DNA from: Agroathelia rolfsii
Taxonomy: Eukaryota; Basidiomycota; Agaricomycetes; Amylocorticiales; Amylocorticiaceae
Length of the DNA stretch: 64,000 bases
Reading direction: 5' to 3'
Assembly: GCA_018343915.1 (NCBI GenBank)
Contig: JABRWF010000008.1
Location: 1,860,001-1,924,000 of the forward strand
Shown here: piece by piece, positions 45,821 to 55,954 of the stretch
How the letters are laid out: every line of letters starts with the position of its first letter
How positions within the stretch are numbered: the first letter of the stretch is position 1
Notes under the pieces: generated by a model
Databases searched by the model: none
What the model was told of the DNA's origin: nothing
Seen by the model: only the letters and a program-made list of their open reading frames with translations
Program-made: the position numbers and the translations under genes

Positions 45821-47512
45821 TCAGACTGCCTTCGTTTCGTCAAACCAGCTCATCTCCTTCTCGCTTTGCCCCGTGTGCTGAAGATCCCAAATCTGCAAAT
45901 TCAATCGCCATTTTCTTTCGCCGCTAGCTTTATCATGGTACATGAGGTATAGCCTGCCTCTACCCTCGTCGTAAGTTATCGCTGGCAGCGTGACTGGAGC
46001 ACGGACATTCGTTTCCGCTAGAGGAACACTCGCATTCTCTGCTGTCGTCATATAGATCTTTATCGTCGTTGTGCCATCCTTTTCAAGATGAGACGAACAG
46101 TTGATTACTCTTCCGTAGGAGCCAAACCACTTCTGTGACGTCCAATTAATATCAGCCACGGAGCATTCCATTTGTCGTGGCTCGTGTATGCGGGCACCAG
46201 GAGAAACAATATCTGGGGGTAGTGAGACAACGTAAGATCTCCAGACAGATGATTCAGTAGGGTAGCCGTGAATTCCGACTCCTCCTTCGCGCACACCGAC
46301 TGAGATGCATAGGTCGTATAGTTTCCGGTGTTCGCTAAAAGTAAAGCTGGTCACCGCAGAGCCACGGATTGGGACATGGACAAAATGGCCATCTGAGAGA
46401 CTAGGAAGTTGTTCGAAGGAGTCTAACACAGAAATTAGGTCTATGTGTGGTATGAGCGCATCAAAAACATCGTTTTTGATATCTGGAGAGTGGATGTGTG
46501 AAGGCATGCGATACGCGAGTACCGTGATTCCACGTCCGCCTGGACCGAGGTACCTGTGTAGTAGTAGGAAGTGTTGAGGGAATACCTTCAACTGCACGTC
46601 TTTCTGACTCTAGTCGAAATCAATCACCATGCGCTTTTTGAGGCCACATCTAATAATGCTCGTCTTACCCACATTTCTTGGTAATTCATACACTATACTT
46701 CCGCCTGAGAGTGCGTTTAGAAAGCAGAGGTAGTATCGTTGGTTGTTGAAGCCACTTGCCCTAAGCACGACTCCGCACAGATATCCACAGCAGTCAACAT
46801 GCACGACTCGGCAGTCTTGGGCAATTGGAAATCGACACAAAAGCCTTCCTCTGTTCCCTTTAGCATAATCCAAAGGGAAGTCATAGATTCGAATTCCTTG
46901 AGATATACTTACTAGAAGTCAGCATGAGAGAATAAATGCCGCAATGAACCGTTTTGGAACGCACTTTCCACGGGCCAAATTAGCACTAACAGCGATGATA
47001 CCTGCATTTTCGGTGTATGAGACATCGACTGCGTTCCAACGCCCTGGTATGTTGATATGGAGATGGACTTTGGGCTCGTAGGCAAAGCTGACGTTCCAAA
47101 TTGTACATGTTGTTTCGTCTTGGAAATTGTCACTGGTATGAGACATTGTCCAGACAAGGTCTCTATCAGGGGCAACAAGTCGTGCCGCCCTGGACTCCAG
47201 ATTTTCCACTGTACCCAAGATCATCAAAGGTTCTTGAAAAGCTGTAACATTCGAGGAAATCAGGTTTTCATTGAGCTGTTGTGCTTTGATAAGGGTATCT
47301 CGTAAGGCTGGCACCGATAGTTGCAAAGCCGAACTCAGTGGGATAGGTAAGGGAAGATGAGAGGTGGGTATCAACCGATGCCAAAGTACGTCGTCTTCCA
47401 CAAGAGTATATGCGGTCCTACAAGTAGACTGGAAAGCGAGCAGGTCACGTAAATCAAGTTGAGAGAAGATGATGACTATCACATCGCTGGGCAAGTCGGT
47501 AATTCTAGTCAT
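45821..47512 (-). CDS. F-box protein (copy 2)
   Basis: Three minus-strand exons (47512-46965, 46907-46673, 46603-45821) give 521 aa. The F-box is clear at the N-terminus (ITDLPSDVIVIIFSQLDLRD, FQSTCRTAYTLV, LWHRLIPTSHLPLPIPL). The rest aligns in layout with F-box 1 at 26688: same region after the F-box (ALQLSVPALRD versus ALNLSVPDLRR), same exon 2 end (YELPRN versus YEVPRQ) and FLLLH versus FVLLH at the start of exon 3. The intron-1 acceptor is placed at TAAG (46908) because the nearer TAG breaks the frame. Predicted role: SCF ubiquitin-ligase adaptor of unknown target. It is divergent from SDE2, 242 bp apart. Confidence 0.82.
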
Positions 47513-47754
47513 GATAGTATGAGTGTGGGCGCGATGACTCGATTCAAGTGTCTCCCAGTTGATATAAATAATCCTTTATCCCTTTGTAAAGGCCGTAATG
47601 GAGAGTTTCAATGGGGAGTACCTTTAAATGCAAGAGTGCCTTTCAAGTTTATCGTTGGTTGTGGCCCATCATGATCATGCAGTGGTAAATATAACAATGG
47701 GGTCGAGTGGCACATTGTGAAATGCTTCCGTAAGCAGCTTGCCCATTGACAACG

Positions 47755-48619
47755 ATGGCGACCACAGTCCTGTTCTCCACATTCCCACCATTTCCTACCC
47801 TTTCGCTTTCGGTTCCTTCGACAACGCTCTATGGGGATCTTGCAGACCTCCTCTCACAGCGTTATCCCGAGCTACCAGACACCCATGGTCTCCGTCTCTC
47901 CCTCCATCGTGGTTTAGAGCCGGAACCACACACACCTCTTGAATCACTGCATGACGGAGATGCCTCGCTTATCAGCTTACGACTTACGCCGAGACTGAGA
48001 GGAGGAAAAGGAGGTTTCGGCTCGCAGCTGCGAGCGGCTGGTGGTCGAATGAGTAGCCAAAAGACCAACAACAATGATTCGTGCCGGGATCTGAGTGGCC
48101 GGAGGCTTAGCACTATCAAAGAAGCGAAGAAGTACGTCAAGCTTTGATTTGATACTCCTTCGTACTTGGCCACAGCACTAATTTCATGGGCATGCAGGCT
48201 AGCTGAATATCTAGAGAGTGAGCCAGAGCGCAAGAAGGCTGCTGCCGAGGTACAAAAGGCTAAGCTTGAAGCGCTGGAGAGAAAAGTGGGAATGGGAGGC
48301 AAGCCAGAACAAGCCGCCGGACAGAAGCGTCGTCTGGATGATACCGAATATCTCGAACAGAGTAGAGAAATAGTGGATGGCGTCAAGAGTGCTGTCACCG
48401 CAGGTTCGATTTTTCTCACGCATATCTTGGGGTATTATTCTAATGCTTTATACAGCGATGCTCAAGAAAAAGAAGAAGGCCAAGACTGTATCTTCTGCAG
48501 AGTCAAAAGACGCCGAGGCTTCGACTTCCGCATCTGCTTCGGCGAAAAAGACAGCAGAGCCTGCATCTCAACCATCTGTTGCCACAACTTCTGCTGCTGT
48601 AGTCACTGCCAGTGCTTGA
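47755..48619 (+). CDS. SDE2: SDE2-type splicing / genome-maintenance factor
   Basis: Three exons (47755-48131, 48198-48403, 48456-48619) give 248 aa. An N-terminal ubiquitin-like fold of about 80 residues ends in the invariant processing motif [18 protein letters not shown]. The conserved Sde2 block follows ([20 protein letters not shown]), then a charged helix and a Ser/Ala/Lys-rich tail ([10 protein letters not shown]). In fission yeast the ubiquitin-like part is cleaved after the GG and the C-terminal part joins the spliceosome to promote excision of selected introns; in humans it also acts at replication forks. All key residues for cleavage are present. Confidence 0.93.
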
Positions 48620-49249
48620 GAGTTTTTGCTGGCGCTTGTAATTATAGCCTTGTTGATGTCTTGTATGATATTTTGCTTTGGATTCTTTCAGAGAATTATA
48701 ATACGATTTTCTAATAAATTCGAAAGATTCTAAACCGCTATCTTATTGATGCGTAAGCCCTCTCCTCAGAGTTCCAAGAAATTTTAGTATTGAACCCCAA
48801 TTCTCATAAGAATGGCAGAGTTTTTTTGATTAACAAAAGGCGCTCATTAAGCTGCATCATTCTTCGCAGGTTCGCCTGATCTAAATGTTTCAGGAGAGTA
48901 TAAGCAAAGCAACGAATCCAGGTGTATATATGAGAATTACGTCCAGACAGGGAAGCTTTCGTCAAGCAACCGGACTCGGATCAGTCTCCTGGTTGTGGTG
49001 GCTACCAAACGGAGTTAATAGCACAAAGCTCCCCTGAACTCTTTTCTTCCGACGCATTAACTCACTCACTTGGCTTCTCAGCCGGTCTTTGTCCTGTTCC
49101 TGTTCTCCGATCGCTCTGTAATCATCCGTTCACAGATATAATCCTCTACGTTTTGCGGGGGATACCCTTCTAGCTCCCCTCCATTCTCATTACTCCAGGT
49201 CATTTTTAATTGTTCGAGCCCCCTAGGTTCTCCTTCTCCGAACATAAAC
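48620..49249. other. Intergenic, no gene seen
   Basis: 630 bp between SDE2 and the ACS-family transporter; no feature was recognised. Confidence 0.45.
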
Positions 49250-51415
49250 ATGCCAGTGTCAATCAGATCTGTCAATGACGAGAAGCATGATGCTACATTC
49301 GACGTCAAGGAGGTCGATACAGCTGCAGAACTCTTGAGCAACTTCGATGCGACCGCTGATCCTACGGAGGCGGAGAGAGTGAGGTTGGTCAAGAATATTC
49401 TAAGATGGGGGAGGGGATGCGCTAATGCAACACCACAGGAGGAAGATTGATTGGCATATCATGCCGCTAATGTGCAGTAAGTACCTTGAGATTGTTCTCG
49501 GCACACTTTTCTAATTAGCAACATTATGGCAGCCCTTTATTGGGTTCAATACATGGACAAGACTACACTTGGTAGCGCCGCGATTTTGGGGATTGTGTAA
49601 ATAACAGATGCTCATCTAGCCTATCTATTTCACTCATGCTTCTACAATAGGAAGGATACACATTTAAATTCTGACCAGTAAGCATTTCTGCTCCTTCAGC
49701 TTATTTCGTGGAAGTACTAATGATGCCTCTTAAGGTATAACTGGCTAGGCACTATATTTTATTTGAGTTATTTGCTATTTGAATATCCCCAAAACCTCGC
49801 TCTACAACGATTCCCTGTCGGGAAGTGGATGAGGCAAGTACAAAGGTTGCACTAGCCACAGTACCTCCTTTCTAACGGCTATATACACAGCATAAACATA
49901 TTTGTATGGGGCGTTGCTCTTGCCTGCCACGCTGCCTGTAAAAACTTCGCGGGCCTATTTGTCTGCCGATTCATCTTGGGATTATGCGAAGGGGCAATCA
50001 CTGCCGGGTTCTTGATAGTCACATCTATGTTCTACACTCGTGCAGAGCAGACTGTTCGTGTTGGATACTGGTGTGCGTGGCCTTTTTCTTCACTCGCTTT
50101 CCTGTCTCTGGTTAACGCGAGACGTGTAGTTTTAATGAATGGCACTGCTCAAATAATTTCAGGCTTCATTGCGTTTGGAACCCTGCATACACATGTGACT
50201 CCTGCTTTACCTACGTTAAAAAAACGGACCCATCTAATTGCATTTTCAGACGTCCACCGTTCGGCCGTGGCAATGGTATGTACAATCTTATGAAGGAAGT
50301 TTTCATCTTATTAAGTAAGCTTACGCTCGTTAGGCTTATGATCATCACCGGAGTTATCACTATTCTTACAGCCATCGCATACTTCTTCCTTTTCCCCGAT
50401 TCTCCCACCAACGCCTGGTTCCTGACACCAGAGGAACGCGCAATTGCCATACGGCGCATCCAGAGTAACCAAACCGGTGTTGAAAACAAGCGTTTCAAAA
50501 AAGAGCAGTGAGCTGCTAACTTTCTTGTTCGTGAACTAAGTATGTACTAATCCGCATGTTTAGAATGATCGAAGCATTTAAAGACCCAAAGACTTGGCTT
50601 TTTGCTCTCGCCTCTGCGTTAGACAACATTCCGAACTCGCTCACAAATCAGTATTCGCTGATCATTGCTTCATTCGGGTTTACTACATTGCAAACGACAT
50701 TACTCGGTTGTGTCCTTGGCGTAGTTGAGATCCTGACTATCTGGTCTGGAGTCAAGATTGCTGCTCGCTTTGAGAACAGTCGTGCAATCGTTGGGGCCAT
50801 TTATTTCATCCCCAATATTCTCGCTGCTCTCTTGCTCAATTTTTTGCCATGGAGCAACAAAGTCGGTTTGCTGTGTGCAATGTTCATTGTAGGCAAGTAC
50901 CATCGGTTCTTTGCAAGTTTTCACGTGTCTTACCAATAGGATAGGCATGGGAATTACTGGCTTTGTGATGTTACTGGCTTGGATGTCAAGTGTTACTGCC
51001 GGTCATACAAAGCGTATCACAACAAACACAATCATGCTATGCGCCTACTGTCTCGGCAATGCTGTTGGCCCACAGATGTGGAAAGCGGAGTACAAACCGC
51101 GGTACCGTGTTCCTTGGACTATCATCGTTGTATGCTATATTGCCGTGCCCGCCATCATGCTTTTCCTCCGTTGGATGCTCAAACGAGAGAATGCTCGTCG
51201 CGATGCTGAACCACGCGACTCGAAATATGATGCCGTCTACATTCATCGCACAGATGACGAGGGAAAGACTGTCGAGGTCAAAGTTGCTAAGGTATATGCA
51301 CCTCCGAGTCGATACCTTATGTCAATTCCGTATTAACTAACTGCCGGGACATTATTTATAGGAGTTCCTTGACCTGACGGATCGTCAAAATAGAGATTTT
51401 AGATATGTTTACTGA
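49250..51415 (+). CDS. MFS transporter, Dal5/allantoate permease-like (ACS family)
   Basis: About twelve exons reconstruct a full-length transporter of roughly 500 aa. Family landmarks in order: RRKIDWHIMPLMC, QYMDKTTLGSAAILGI, YLSYLLFEYPQNLALQRFP, CRFILGLCEGAITAGFLIV, WFLMNGTAQIISGFIAFG, RPWQW, FLFPDSPTNAWFLTPEER, TAGHTKRITTNTI and the near-invariant C-terminal LDLTDRQNRDFRY. This is the anion:cation symporter group that imports allantoate, nicotinate, pantothenate-like acids and similar organic anions; the substrate is open. One intron (49834-49890) needs a GC donor (AG then GCAAGT). Another junction near 50893 can be read either with a GC donor or with a GT donor four bases downstream. The short first exon and the 27-bp-scale exons make the model moderately complex. 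Confidence 0.88.
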
Positions 51416-51824
51416 GTGGAATTTTCTATCGCTCGCCATATCCTACTAACCTCAGGCTGTCTCGAGATGCTACTCCAGTTCCTAGTCTGTTGACTATTTA
51501 ATAACTTATTACATCACAGTTCTCACTAGTGTATAGAATGTTTTGATCCATATGTATCATAGTCTCTTTGGTCTTATAAAATTTTTCGATTGCCCATTGT
51601 ATGTTTACTGCCAATGTACGATGTGCTTCACGTATAATGACATTGCTGTATATGAGCAAATAACCAGTTCAGCATTGACAATACCCACTGCTTCCGTTAC
51701 ACAGTGACCCCAATTCGCAAGTTTGAATCGTACCGCTGTGATTACTCGGGCTGGCACTGGCTTGCACCGACTACTGAGCAGCCGTCAATTCTGAGACTTT
51801 TATAGCTGGTGTACTTGGGCAAAC
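51416..51824. other. Intergenic, promoter of VPS34
   Basis: 409 bp between two plus-strand genes. Nothing distinctive was seen. Confidence 0.45.
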
Positions 51825-54800
51825 ATGGATAAGGATAACAAAGATGGTCTGATCACTCTCTGAACCTCAACATATAATGCTTAACTCGAGTTAGACATAA
51901 CATTTGCCGTTCTCTCTCATATCAAGCTCCCAGTCACCGTTCGAATGTGTGTATTCTACTTCTCCTGGCTGGTCATTTCGCCGCTCTCAACAAGTTTTTA
52001 TGCATAGAGCCCAGCTTCAAGGCATACGAAAGGCGCACACATTCGTAGAGTTACTCGAGAATCCTGAGCTTCGATTTCACGGCGTACAGTCATCGTAAGC
52101 CTTTCATTCGCGTCCATAATCCTGTTTGATAAACTGAATGCCGTAGCTTGAAGGACACTCTCGGATCTTTATGTCACTTGCCAGCTATTGGCAGATAACA
52201 AGCCGCTAACTATCCCTTTTCGAACCTCCTTCAAGGCATTCAAAGCAACCTATACGCGAGTATTCCCTATCATCTTAACAGCAACTTCTCCGCTCAATTT
52301 AACATATAAATAGCTGGAATGAATGGATTACATTCCCAATCAGATACTGCGACCTTCCCCTCAACTCTCAGATCACTTTCACTGTATGGGATATTGCTGG
52401 GCCCAGGGCGGCCACCCCCGTTGGTGGATCGACCTTTCGATTGTTTGGAAAGAAGATGTATGCATTTATAACTTCACTAATCATTCTATTGGCTCATGTC
52501 CCCTAGGACCTTACGGCGTGGACAGCATAGACTCTTCCTTTGGCCCGGAGTAGAGGCAGACGGATCTGACAGCACCACGACACCAAGCAAATTAGATGTC
52601 AGAGATGAGATGGGGCGACTGGAGAAGGTTCTTCTCTCAATATAAAGACTTAGAATGAAACTCATATTCCTTTTAGCTTGTGAAGAAACATGAACGTGGT
52701 GATCTGCCCAAATCAGACTGGTTGGACAAGCTGGCATTCCGTAAGATGGAAGAAATCCATGCTGTACGTAGTCCAGGAAAATCTGACATATTTTACGTTG
52801 CTTAATATGCGGTTCCTTTTCTTTTCAGGCGGAAACTCAGAAATCAGACAATTTGTTTCTGTATATTGATTTGCCGCGCTTTGATTTTCCGGTTATATTC
52901 ACCGAGCCTGTGAGCCATTTCCTCCTTTACATATCGGGCGCAAATAATTAACTTGATGCTATTACAGGAGACCCCCAGCATTTCAACTGTACAGCCGCAG
53001 CCCTCGAGCACTTCCGCAGCTCCAACAACATCAAATCCTTCAACATTTACTTTTGATTCTCATTTATGGTCAATTGTCGACCCTGAAATCCAACGGGACA
53101 ATCCTGTGGAAGACAAGCATCGTAGACTCGTTCGCAGCCACAGAAGCAGTCCATACGACCGAGAGTTGAAACCCAATGCAAAGATAAGAGACGAGCTAGC
53201 CGTAGGTCATATGCCTCATTCATGTCTCATTCTTTGATACGAAATATTTTATAGAGTATCCTTAGCTATGCACCGAGTCAAGCCCTTACTTCCGAAGAGA
53301 AAGATTTGATTTGGAAATTCCGCTTCTATCTGACAAGGGACAAACAGGGCTTGACAAAGTTCCTCAAATCTGTCACCTGGCGTGATCCTTCGGAGGTGAA
53401 ACAAGCTGTGGAGGAGCTGTTGCCCATGTGGACCGAAATCGACATCGATGATGCTCTCGAACTTCTTGGCCCGGGAACAGTTGACTCTAGAGTTAGAGCG
53501 TTTGCTGTGAAGCAACTCAGCCGAGCCGATGATGATGTTCGTTTTGATCTCTAACGCTCGTAATTAGCATGCTGATATGATTTCCTAGGAACTGCTTTTG
53601 TACTTGCTCCAGCTTGTTCAAGCCTTAAAGTTTGAGAGTAATGCCAGCGAACAACGGTCGTCACGATCAACTTCAGCTGCTCTGGCAAGTGACGATAGCG
53701 GGTTGACGGATTTCCTAGTTGCTCGCGGAGTCAGGAACCCTATTCTTGGAAACCGTCTTTACTGGTACCTAATGGTGGAGGTTGCACTTGAAGACCGTGT
53801 CATGGCTAAGATGTTCGGTCGCGTTGTTTTCAAATTCATGAGCCAAGTGATGGAGGCAAGTAACATTGGATAGTACTTCCGTTTTGCCTATCTCATCAAT
53901 AACCACTAGTCTGAAAATGGATCGGAGCGACGTGAACTTCTGAGAAGACAAGGCCTGCTCGTCGAGACGCTCGCCAAATTTGCTAAACAGCTCCGAACGT
54001 CCAAAGATCCTCGCCCAAAGAAAATCGAGAAACTACGCGCGTTTATCGCCGACTCGAAGAATAGTCTAGCGCATATGCCTCCACTTCCACACCCCCTAAA
54101 TGCACGTATCGAAATTACGGGTATCATCCCCGACAAATCTTCCGTGTTCAAGTCAAATCTTTTCCCTATGCTACTCTACTTCCAATGCGCGGATGGCTCC
54201 GAGTTTCCGGTCATATTCAAGGATGGCGATGATATGCGACAAGATCAACTTGTCATTCAGCTTTTCACGCTCATGGATCGCTTATTGAGGAAGGAGAACC
54301 TCGATCTCAAATTGACTCCATATGGGGTACTGGCTACGGGCCCTTTGCAAGGCATGGCGGAGTTTGTCCCGAGCAAGGCGATTGCTGGGATCGTAGGCGA
54401 GTTTGGAACGTTGCTCAACTACCTTAGGGCGCATAAGCCAGATGAAGGTAGTGTTGGGACGTACGGTGTCGAGCCTACAGTCATTGATACATTTGTACGG
54501 AGTTGTGGTGAGTTCTGGCGATATTGCGAAAAAGTATTGGTGATTCAATGGGACGTTAGCTGGTTATTGTGTTGTTACATATCTACTGGGTGTTGGTGAC
54601 AGGCACTTGGATAATTTGCTTCTCACCCCAGATGGTTCGTCTTCTCTTTCTTCTATATTCATTAACAAGACTAACCGGATCTGTTTCCGAACTCAAGGAC
54701 ATTTCTTCCATGGTCAGAATAATCTATTGTATTTGTGTTATTTAAACTGACATTACATTTTCAGTGGACTTCGGATACATCCTCGGACGCGACCCAAAGC

Positions 54801-55138
54801 CGTTCCCGCCCGCAGTCAAAGTTTGCAAAGAAATGGTCGATGGCATGGGCGGTGCCCAATCGCAACACTATGCACGTTTCAAGAATTTTTGCTTCACCGC
54901 CTTCACCATCCTGCGCAAGAGCGCAAACTTGATCCTCAACCTCGTCGCCCTAATGGTTGACGCGAACATTCCCGACATCAAGCATCGCGATGTGCATGAG
55001 CAGATCCAAGAGAAGTTTAGGCTCGATTTGACGGAAGAGGAGGCCATCAAACACTTTGAGACGCTTTTGAATGAAACGTCATACTTTACGGCGGTGTTTG
55101 ATCGTATTCATGACTTGGCGCAGTACTGGCGTAGCTAA
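51825..55138 (+). CDS. VPS34: Class III phosphatidylinositol 3-kinase VPS34
   Basis: Fifteen exons reconstruct the full enzyme. The N-terminal C2 domain includes [24 protein letters not shown] and [15 protein letters not shown]. The helical (PIK) domain contains [20 protein letters not shown] and the kinase domain [20 protein letters not shown], the catalytic loop GDRHLDN, and [15 protein letters not shown]. The C-terminus [15 protein letters not shown] matches the membrane-binding tail. It makes PI3P for endosomal sorting and autophagy with VPS15 and Beclin/VPS30. Two introns read only with GC donors: GCGAGT at 52256 and GCAAGT at 53856. Exon 14 (54698-54712) is only 15 nt, encoding HFFH between the catalytic and DFG exons. 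The start at 51825 gives a 22-nt first exon joining DITFAVL. Confidence 0.93.
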
Positions 55139-55954
55139 TTTTCCTCTGTTCTATGATTACCATGGTGCGATTCTTGTTCGTGTGAAGTGTTTTTCGTCCG
55201 GTAATGCGGTATCAGGAGATTATAAATGGAGTATTTGCAAGCATCATGTTTGGGACCGATCTCCAATTTGGGATCGACATTACTTAGAACGGCGTGGGAT
55301 TGTTAGGGTATCAGGTATGCCAAATGTAATGGAAAATCCTCCATATCAATAACCAGTTTTGCAAATGGGCTCATGTGAAACACCTCCCAACCTATATCAT
55401 CCCAAGCCACACCACACTTCCCTGAATTTTGTTCAACATTACGACAGCCTTTAACACCGTAGGTACATGAAGCGGTATACAAACGTAATTAAAAAATAAA
55501 AAAAGGGCTCATGTGATTCACCTATAGTTTTATCACGTGAGAAGAGATCATGAGAGCCATGTCACATGTGACTCATTCGGCTAAATTGGCAGCTTAGCTT
55601 TCTTGACATTCGCCGTATGATGATCATAATAATGCGGGTCAATCATGCTGCCAGTGTGAAGTTGAATGACGGAAAGAAAACATTCCCTCAATTGCTGTGA
55701 AATGTACTGCGAAATCTCTTCGTTTCCAAGTTGCTGCCTTGTCTCGGACCGGTTAATTTAATACCTGAGAAGGCGTACAGTCGCATGACGTCTCAGGCTG
55801 GAGCCCCAAGACGGCAACCTGCATCGGCAACACTAATGAGTGGCAACCTGCTGGCTATGGGCTGTAACGGTCCTTCATAAACGCAAACCACCTCTGCTTT
55901 CTCTTCCCACCTAGCCCAAATTGATCACTCATCCAATCACTCTTTTTGCTTTCC
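55139..55954. other. Intergenic upstream of the aspartic protease
   Basis: 816 bp. It contains an E-box-rich stretch, listed next. No coding features were seen. Confidence 0.5.
55367..55571. promoter_or_regulatory. Cluster of CAYGTG (E-box-like) sites
   Basis: Within about 205 bp there are two near-identical elements beginning GGGCTCATGTGA (55367 and 55505), a palindromic TCACGTGA (55533-55540) and a palindromic TCACATGTGA (55562-55571). Such CACGTG/CATGTG cores are typical targets of bHLH factors. The cluster lies 380-590 bp upstream of the aspartic protease start; it could also relate to the VPS34 3' end. Function is inferred only from pattern. Confidence 0.4.
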
